A DNA stretch of 11,424 bases from Opitutia bacterium (GTDB lineage: Bacteria; Verrucomicrobiota; Verrucomicrobiae; Opitutales; UBA953). Both the position numbers and the translations under genes were made by a program. Location: assembly GCA_947488485.1 (NCBI GenBank), contig CANKZO010000059.1, forward strand, positions 1 through 11,424. Direction: 5' to 3'. This document shows positions 5,106-11,424 of this stretch, piece by piece; within the stretch, counting starts at the first letter, position 1, and every line of letters begins with the position of its first letter. The notes beneath the pieces are model-generated. The model searched no databases, was not told where the DNA came from, and saw only the letters and a program-made list of their open reading frames with translations.

Positions 5106-7036
5106 TGGGCCGCCCCTCCCTCTGCTCCGCTTTCCTCTGCCTGCTCGCCGGCTGCGTCGCGCCGAGCACCCCGCCGCCGCCGAACATCGTCGCCGAAGGC
5201 GTGCCGCCCGTCCCGGCCGCGCTCGCCGCCGAACTGTCGCCCTACCTCAACCTCGGGGGCGCGGGCTTCCGCGGGTGGCACGCGACGCGCCGCGCCGCGC
5301 TCGTGACGACCCGCGTCGGCGACGCCTCGCACCTGCACCTGATGGATGCGCCCCTCGCGAGACGCGTCCCGCTGACCGGCGGCGTCGAACCGGTGAAGAG
5401 CGGACGGATGCAGCCGGGCGGGACGCTCCTGCTGTACGCCGCCGACGTCGGCGGCGACGAGAACTACCAGCTCTACCTGAAGGACGTCGCCGACCCGCGG
5501 GCGCAGCCCGCCCGGCTCACCGCAGGGACTGCGCGCAATATCGCGGCCTGCTGGTCGCCCGACGGCCGTCGGATCGCCTACGCGACCAACCGCCGCAACG
5601 GGAAGGATAGCGACATCGTCGTCGTCGAGGCCCGGCCGCCTTACGCGGAACGCGTCGTGCACACGGGGACCTCGACCGGCTGGGCTCCGGTCGAGTGGTC
5701 GCCGGACGGCGACCTGCTCCTGCTGCGCCGGTCGCTCGGCCAGGCGGAGGCGAGCCTCTGGACGATGGACGTGGCTTCGACGACGAAGACGCAGGTCTCG
5801 CCCAAGACGGGGCGCCATTATTTCGGCGCCGCGGCGTTCGCCGAAGGCGGCCGGTCGGTCGTCGCGCTCGCCGACTTCGGCGCGGACTTCCTCGGACCGG
5901 TCCGGCTCGACCTGCGCACCGGCGAAGCCCGCCGGCTCGCCGGCGGGCCGGACTGGGACGGCGAGGAGCTCGCGGTGTCCGCCGACGGCGCCCGACTCGT
6001 CGTCGCGTTCAACGTCGAAGGCTTCTCCGAGCTCCGCTGCTGGGACCTGACGGCCGGCCGGACCCTGCCCGCGCCCAAGCTCAAGGCAGGCGTGCTCAGC
6101 GGCCTGCAATTCCGCCCCGACAGCCATGAGGTCGGCTTCTCCTTGAACAGCGAGGACTCCGCGAGCGACGCCTGGTCGGCCGACCTCGACAGCGGGGCGG
6201 TGACGCGCTGGACGAACCGCACCACGAAGCCGAAGGTGGCGATCCCCAGCCCCGATCCGGTCATCACGCGCGTGCCGAGCTTCGACGGCCTCAGTGTCCC
6301 GGCGCTGGTCTATCATCCCGACGCGAAGAAGTTCCCGGGCCGCCGTCCGGTGCTGATGATCTTCCACGGCGGCCCCGAAGGCCAGTCGCGCCCGGGCTAC
6401 CGCGGCAGCTTCCACTACTACCTCAACGAGCTCGGCGTCGCGCTGGTCTATCCGAACATCCGCGGGTCGACGGGGTATGGCCGGAAATACCTCGCGTTGG
6501 ACGACGGCGTACGCCGCGGCGACGCGGTCAAGGACGTCGCCGCGATCCTCGACTGGGTCGCGCGCTCCGACCGGCTCGACGCCGGCCGGGTGGCGGCCTA
6601 CGGCGGCAGCTACGGCGGCTTCATGAGCCTGGCCTGCCTGGTCAACTACCCCGACCGCTTCCGCTGCGGCGTGGACAACGTCGGCATCGCGAACTTCGCG
6701 ACCTTCCTCCGGGACACCTCCGACTACCGGCGCGGCGCCCGCCGACTGGAGTATGGCGACGAACGGAAGCCTGAGATAAAGGCGTTCCTGGACAGCCTCT
6801 CGCCGGCGAACCACGCCGACCGCATCCGTGACCCGCTGCTCATCGTCCAGGGGCGCAACGACCCCCGCGTACCGGTCACCGAGGCCGAACGCATGCGCGA
6901 CGCGGTCAAGGCCCAGGGCGGCACGGTCTGGTACGTGATGGCCAAGGACGAGGGGCACGGGTTCGTCAAAAAGGCCAACGCCGACTACCAGTTCGCGGCG
7001 ACGATCCTCTTCCTGCGGACGCACCTCTTGGACTGA
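5105..7036 (+). CDS. S9-family (prolyl oligopeptidase-type) serine peptidase, lipoprotein
   Basis: This peptidase is predicted to cleave short peptides, probably after proline or a related residue, outside the cytoplasm. Of 643 residues, the N-terminus is a lipoprotein signal ending in the lipobox LLAG-C17, so the enzyme is likely membrane-anchored. Residues about 40-375 form a beta-propeller with TolB/WD40-like WSPDG repeats (CWSPDGRR at 149, EWSPDGD at 198, VSADGA at 291). The C-terminal alpha/beta hydrolase (about 385-643) has the oxyanion-side HGGPE (421-425), NIRGSTGYGRKY (451-462), nucleophile Ser502 in GGSYGG, Asp586 in GRNDPRVP and His618 in DEGHGF, a complete triad. Length and order fit S9 acylaminoacyl/dipeptidyl-peptidase relatives; subfamily is uncertain. 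The ATG touches an AT-rich dyad and lacks a strong Shine-Dalgarno. It ends 122 bases before the pyrophosphatase gene, with a LacI-like operator between them. Confidence 0.93.
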   Translation: MGRPSLCSAFLCLLAGCVAPSTPPPPNIVAEGVPPVPAALAAELSPYLNLGGAGFRGWHATRRAALVTTRVGDASHLHLMDAPLARRVPLTGGVEPVKSGRMQPGGTLLLYAADVGGDENYQLYLKDVADPRAQPARLTAGTARNIAACWSPDGRRIAYATNRRNGKDSDIVVVEARPPYAERVVHTGTSTGWAPVEWSPDGDLLLLRRSLGQAEASLWTMDVASTTKTQVSPKTGRHYFGAAAFAEGGRSVVALADFGADFLGPVRLDLRTGEARRLAGGPDWDGEELAVSADGARLVVAFNVEGFSELRCWDLTAGRTLPAPKLKAGVLSGLQFRPDSHEVGFSLNSEDSASDAWSADLDSGAVTRWTNRTTKPKVAIPSPDPVITRVPSFDGLSVPALVYHPDAKKFPGRRPVLMIFHGGPEGQSRPGYRGSFHYYLNELGVALVYPNIRGSTGYGRKYLALDDGVRRGDAVKDVAAILDWVARSDRLDAGRVAAYGGSYGGFMSLACLVNYPDRFRCGVDNVGIANFATFLRDTSDYRRGARRLEYGDERKPEIKAFLDSLSPANHADRIRDPLLIVQGRNDPRVPVTEAERMRDAVKAQGGTVWYVMAKDEGHGFVKKANADYQFAATILFLRTHLLD

Positions 7037-7043
7037 GCGAGCC

Positions 7044-7057
7044 TGTAAACGATTACA
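7044..7057. promoter_or_regulatory. LacI/CcpA-like operator (cre-like palindrome)
   Basis: TGTAAACGATTACA is a 14-bp palindrome with a central CG and one mismatched pair (A/A at the sixth position). This is the form of operators bound by LacI/GalR-family regulators, such as cre sites. It lies 7 bases after the peptidase stop and 101 bases before the pyrophosphatase ATG, upstream of a GATAAT box (7099-7104). No LacI gene is in the window, so the regulator is unidentified. Confidence 0.5.
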
Positions 7058-7098
7058 AATGACGGCGGCGACCGGGAGTTTCCCCTCGCTCGCGGGCG

Positions 7099-7104
7099 GA
7101 TAAT
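7099..7104 (+). promoter_or_regulatory. Possible -10 box for the pyrophosphatase gene
   Basis: GATAAT matches the -10 consensus at 5 of 6 positions, 54 bases before the pyrophosphatase ATG. The sequence 17 bases upstream (around 7076-7081) does not resemble a -35, so activator-dependent use or another sigma factor would be needed. The operator-like palindrome ends 41 bases upstream of this box. Confidence 0.3.
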
Positions 7105-7120
7105 CAGCATCAATCAACCC

Positions 7121-7141
7121 ATGGCCGCACCCCGCGGCCGT
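7121..7141 (+). promoter_or_regulatory. Leader hairpin upstream of the pyrophosphatase gene
   Basis: ATGGCCGC (7121-7128) pairs with GCGGCCGT (7134-7141), eight pairs with one G-U, around the loop ACCCC. It ends 17 bases before the pyrophosphatase ATG and covers the start of a short upstream reading frame. No U run follows, so a translational or stability role is more likely than termination. Confidence 0.4.
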
Positions 7142-7158
7142 ACCCCAATACCCTCCCC

Positions 7159-7162
<4 letters not shown>
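7121..7162 (+). CDS. Possible 13-codon leader ORF overlapping the pyrophosphatase start
   Basis: An ATG at 7121 opens a frame encoding MAAPRGRTPIPSP. Its TGA (7160-7162) overlaps the pyrophosphatase ATG as ATGA, the arrangement expected for translational coupling. It is Pro-rich (4 of 13). Neither start has a Shine-Dalgarno. A frame this short can arise by chance, and the first codons lie in a hairpin, so this is only a candidate. Confidence 0.2.
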
Positions 7163-9585
<2,423 letters not shown>

Positions 9586-9610
9586 CCGGCCCCCCGGCCG
9601 ACGCCCCCCA

Positions 9611-9640
9611 GGGCTCCCCGACCGGGGAGCCCTTCTTTTT
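9611..9640 (+). terminator. Strong intrinsic terminator of the pyrophosphatase gene
   Basis: GGGCTCCCC (9611-9619) and GGGGAGCCC (9624-9632) form a perfect 9-bp stem around the loop GACC, followed by TTCTTTTT (9633-9640). It begins 26 bases after the stop codon. Confidence 0.92.
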
Positions 9641-9642
9641 GC

Positions 9643-9671
9643 CCGCAAATCGCAGGATTATTATTTTGCGG
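9643..9671. repeat. Inverted repeat downstream of the terminator
   Basis: CCGCAAA (9643-9649) and TTTGCGG (9665-9671) are perfect 7-base arms separated by 15 AT-rich bases. The spacing of about two helical turns would suit a dimeric regulator upstream of the next gene, but the role is unproven. Confidence 0.3.
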
Positions 9672-9678
9672 ACTATGA

Positions 9679-9710
9679 CGGGCGAGCCTCTGGACAACCC
9701 GGCTCGCCTG
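9679..9710. promoter_or_regulatory. Inverted repeat embracing a putative -35 element
   Basis: Bases 9679-9688 pair with 9701-9710 (GGCGAGCC/GGCTCGCC core, 10 pairs with one G-T) around a 12-base loop. The loop contains TGGACA (9691-9696), the best -35 match in this gap. The dyad is suited to an operator; as RNA it would be a stable hairpin but has no T run after it. Confidence 0.4.
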
Positions 9711-9720
9711 AGCATAGTAT
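9691..9720 (+). promoter_or_regulatory. Candidate promoter for the unrecognised His/Cys-rich gene
   Basis: TGGACA (9691-9696, 5 of 6) and TAGTAT (9715-9720, 4 of 6) are 18 bases apart. This would start a transcript near 9727 with a leader of about 130 bases that is pyrimidine-rich and ends TTTTTTTAAACCCCTC before the ATG at 9857. Confidence 0.35.
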
Positions 9721-9856
9721 GGGTCTCGAACAGTTCTCCGCCCACCCCGGCGTCCCTGTCCGAAACTCCATTCCACTGATCACGCTTCCAGCCGCGCACC
9801 GTTTTCCCACGGACCGCACGGCAGGGACACCCTCTCTTCCTTTTTTTAAACCCCTC

Positions 9857-10666
9857 ATGAAACGCCGCTCCACCGCTCCTTCCCGCCCTCGCCCTCTCCT
9901 CCGCCGTCGCTTCGACACCTCCCTCTCGCCCGCCGACGTACGCGCCCGCCTCGAAACCCTTGCCTGCGCCAGCACGGCCCTACCCACGCTCTTCGTCCTG
10001 CCCTCCGCCGGCGAGTCCGTCCGCCTCAGCGGCCCGGAGCTGCACGGCGATATCCACGTCCGCCTGGCCGGCTGCCAGGCGGCGCTCGCCGCTTTCACCG
10101 GCAGCCCCAACGAAGTCACCATCGATTTCCGCGCGGCGGACAAGGGGGTCGTCCAGGCTCTGGTAGCCGGACTCGGCGCCGAACTGCGCGAGACCAAGGT
10201 GCGCCGGCCGAAGCAGGAAATCCAAGGCCATCTCGTGACGGGCCATCAGCCCAACGTGGGCCACTTCCTCGCCTGGGCCGCGCGCATGCCCAGCATGGAA
10301 GACCATGTCATCCTCGAGTCGGCCGTCGACGCCGGCTTCGCCTGCGAGTTCGACTGCTTCGATCACATCCACGCCGCGATGCGCGCGCTGGACTTCATGC
10401 GCATGGTCCGGATGGAAGGCGGCATCGGGAGCGCGTGCGATGGCGACGAGATCCCGCCGCACCTCCGCCATCCGACGCGCCAAGGGCTCACCGGCAAGGC
10501 GGCCATGGTCGTGGCCCACGCCGGCCACAAGGTCAGCCTCAACGCGACGATCGACTCCAAGCCGAACCCCGCCGGCGCGCGCCTGCGCATCCACTATGGG
10601 TGGTCCTCCCACCTGCAGCGTTACCTCGTGGGCTGGGTCAGCGACCTTGCGCCGAAGGGTCAGTGA
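9857..10666 (+). CDS. Protein of unknown function, His/Cys-rich
   Basis: I do not recognise this 269-residue protein. It opens with a strongly basic tail (MKRRSTAPSRPRPLLRRRFD, 8 Arg/Lys in 20) and has no signal peptide or membrane segment. Residues about 21-110 look like a small alpha/beta unit with VTIDFRAADKGVVQALVAGLG. The C-terminal half is rich in potential ligands: TGHQPNVGH (128-136), MEDHVILES (147-155), C163EFDC167FDH170IH172, PPHLRH (200-205) and AHAGHK (220-225), so metal binding is possible. The frame is open back to 9719, but the extra 46 residues look like non-coding leader, and ATG 9857 is followed by coding-like sequence; 9719 remains an alternative. No Shine-Dalgarno. Its promoter candidate lies at 9691-9720. 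It converges with, and overlaps by 7 bases, the YqhA-family gene. The gene is likely real; the function is unknown. Confidence 0.7.
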   Translation: MKRRSTAPSRPRPLLRRRFDTSLSPADVRARLETLACASTALPTLFVLPSAGESVRLSGPELHGDIHVRLAGCQAALAAFTGSPNEVTIDFRAADKGVVQALVAGLGAELRETKVRRPKQEIQGHLVTGHQPNVGHFLAWAARMPSMEDHVILESAVDAGFACEFDCFDHIHAAMRALDFMRMVRMEGGIGSACDGDEIPPHLRHPTRQGLTGKAAMVVAHAGHKVSLNATIDSKPNPAGARLRIHYGWSSHLQRYLVGWVSDLAPKGQ

Positions 10667-10670
10667 CCCT
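10656..10670. repeat. Palindrome spanning two overlapping convergent stop codons
   Basis: AGGGTCA-G-TGACCCT has 7-base arms around a single base. It contains the plus-strand TGA (10664-10666) and the minus-strand TGA (read from 10662 to 10660). With a 7-base loop the RNA stem is only 4 bp, too weak for a terminator. No other terminator separates these genes. Confidence 0.5.
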
Positions 10671-11220
10671 CGACCCGCTGCATCTTCTCGCCCCAGGCGA
10701 AGAGGATCATCGAAGCGAGGAACACCCCGTGGATGATGGCCTGCCAGAGGATGACCTTCTCATGGTTGGCGGACATCGCGGCGTCCGTGCCGACGAAGTC
10801 GGTGATCGCGATGAAGCTCTTCAGGAGGTGGATGGCCGAGATGCTGGCCAGGCTGCCCGCGAGCTTCACCTTGAGGGTGTTGGCGTTGATGTGGTCGAGC
10901 CAGTCGGGGCGGTCGCCGTTATCGCCGAAGTCGATGCGCGAGACGAAGGTCACGTAACCGCCGACGACGACCATGTTGACGAGGTTGGCCACCATCGAGA
11001 TGTCCACGAGCGAGAGGATGCCCACCATGATGTTGCTCTCGGTCGCGGCGGAGAAACCATCCAGAAGATGCAGGAGCTCCTGCACGCTCTTCCAGGCGTA
11101 CGCGATGGCCGCGAAGATCAGCGCGATGTAGATCGGGGCCTGCACCCAGCGGCTGGCGAAGATGAAATACTCGAGGGTGTTCTCGAACTTCTTGGCGAGG
11201 GACTGCTTTTCGTTGGCCAT
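10660..11220 (-). CDS. YqhA/UPF0114-family inner-membrane protein
   Basis: This 186-residue membrane protein matches the UPF0114 (YqhA) family, whose biochemical role is not established. Visible features: a conserved amphipathic start (LAKKFENTLEYFIFASRWVQAPIYI, 8-32), a first membrane segment (about 28-50), LVDISMVANLVNMVVVGGYVTFVS (71-94) as the second segment and the best family signature, a polar loop FGDNGDRPDWLDHINANTLKVKLAGSLASISAIHLLKSF (98-136) running into a third segment, and a last segment (about 156-177) before a short tail. The length is typical. The ATG at 11220 has no clear Shine-Dalgarno. A TTGACG (11254-11249) upstream lacks a good -10. It converges with the unknown gene with a 7-base overlap inside a palindrome. 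Confidence 0.88.
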   Translation of the reverse strand: MANEKQSLAKKFENTLEYFIFASRWVQAPIYIALIFAAIAYAWKSVQELLHLLDGFSAATESNIMVGILSLVDISMVANLVNMVVVGGYVTFVSRIDFGDNGDRPDWLDHINANTLKVKLAGSLASISAIHLLKSFIAITDFVGTDAAMSANHEKVILWQAIIHGVFLASMILFAWGEKMQRVEGH

Positions 11221-11323
11221 GCCGGGAGACTTACCGAATCTCGCGGACCGTCAAGCCGACGAAAAGCCGGGGTCGTTACAAGAAAGACGCAAAAGAGGAA
11301 TGGCAGCGGGGCATCTTCGCTCC

Positions 11324-11355
11324 GGCCAACTGGCCAACCGTTCAACCGATCAACT
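11324..11355. repeat. Degenerate 8-bp tandem repeat, four copies
   Basis: GGCCAACT, GGCCAACC, GTTCAACC and GATCAACT lie head to tail, consensus GNYCAACY. The first 12 bases (GGCCAACTGGCC) also form a 5-bp-arm palindrome. It sits in the 144-base gap between the YqhA-family start and the putative C-terminus at the right edge. No function can be assigned. Confidence 0.5.
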
Positions 11356-11364
11356 CGCCCACCC

Positions 11365-11424
11365 TCAGACTCCCGCGCTCGCCGCGGCGTCGCCGAGCGG
11401 ATTGGCGTTAGGCTCACGCAGGTA
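11365..11424 (-). CDS. Possible C-terminal end of a gene entering from the right
   Basis: Read on the minus strand from the window edge, one frame gives 19 codons, YLREPNANPLGDAAASAGV, then TGA (11367-11365). The codons are mostly G/C-ending, as in the neighbours, and the composition looks like a natural protein tail. If real, the gene is on the same strand as the YqhA-family gene and ends 144 bases upstream of it. Too little is present to name it, and the frame could be chance. Confidence 0.3.
   Translation of the reverse strand, partial: YLREPNANPLGDAAASAGV

Noticed and set aside
5063..7117. A 684-codon open frame antisense to the S9 peptidase
   Set aside because: Same shadow effect of high GC; low-complexity Arg/Val/Glu-rich translation with no motif.
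9719..9856. 46-residue upstream extension of the unknown His/Cys-rich protein
   Set aside because: The sequence is pyrimidine-rich leader-like and the extra residues have no domain-like pattern. It is not fully excluded.
11274..11280. CGTTACA as a second LacI-type operator upstream of the YqhA-family gene
   Set aside because: Only one half-site is present; the bases on the other side of the CG do not match.
11376..11399. CGCTCG...CGAGCG inverted repeat as a terminator
   Set aside because: The stem is only six bases, it has no T run, and it lies within the putative coding tail.
11118..11417. 99-codon minus-strand frame overlapping the YqhA-family start
   Set aside because: It overlaps the start of a well-supported gene on the same strand in another frame and has a non-protein-like composition.
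11300..11424. Plus-strand frame starting ATG at 11300 and running off the window
   Set aside because: The AGAGGA directly abuts the ATG with no spacing, the frame runs through the octamer repeat, and the translation has no recognisable feature. The minus-strand tail reading at 11365-11424 is somewhat more convincing.

Overview
The window is a compact, GC-rich stretch of bacterial chromosome with nine well-supported protein genes, one unrecognised gene, and the probable tail of another at the right edge. I see no rRNA, tRNA, CRISPR array, insertion sequence or phage gene. The organism looks like an environmental Verrucomicrobiota, perhaps Opitutaceae. This rests on family content: a PAF-acetylhydrolase-like SGNH esterase, a DUF1080 protein, a mono-heme cytochrome family I associate with Planctomycetes/Verrucomicrobia, and a divergent membrane pyrophosphatase. 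Several starts also lack a Shine-Dalgarno and follow a pyrimidine tract. No marker gene is present, so the assignment is an inference.

Layout. Positions 51-1004 encode an RpoD-like sigma factor. It is followed on the same strand by a secreted CxxCH cytochrome (1047-2348) whose GTG start lies inside a 15-bp hairpin. A bidirectional terminator (about 2363-2389) separates this from a convergent secreted SGNH esterase (2411-3196, minus). Diverging from the esterase is a two-gene unit with an ATGA overlap: a small cupin (3299-3709) and a VTT/DedA-like membrane protein (3706-4350). The VTT gene ends back-to-back, with no gap, against a minus-strand DUF1080 protein (4351-5040). DUF1080 diverges from an S9-family prolyl oligopeptidase-type lipoprotein (5105-7036) across 64 bases holding an AT-rich dyad.

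A LacI-family-like operator (7044-7057) and a structured leader with a 13-codon upstream ORF precede a divergent H+-pumping pyrophosphatase (7159-9585), which ends in a textbook terminator (9611-9640). Next come an unrecognised His/Cys-rich protein (9857-10666) and, convergent and overlapping it by 7 bases, a YqhA/UPF0114 membrane protein (10660-11220, minus). The right 200 bases hold a degenerate 8-bp repeat and what may be the C-terminus of another minus-strand gene.

Functionally this is mostly housekeeping plus an exported set (esterase, DUF1080 protein, peptidase lipoprotein, cytochrome) suited to breaking down polymers outside the cytoplasm. The genes do not form one obvious pathway and I do not see a new multi-gene system. 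The points most worth a second look are the pyrophosphatase subtype, the operator upstream of it, the start-occluding hairpin at 1020-1059, and the uncharacterised His/Cys-rich protein.
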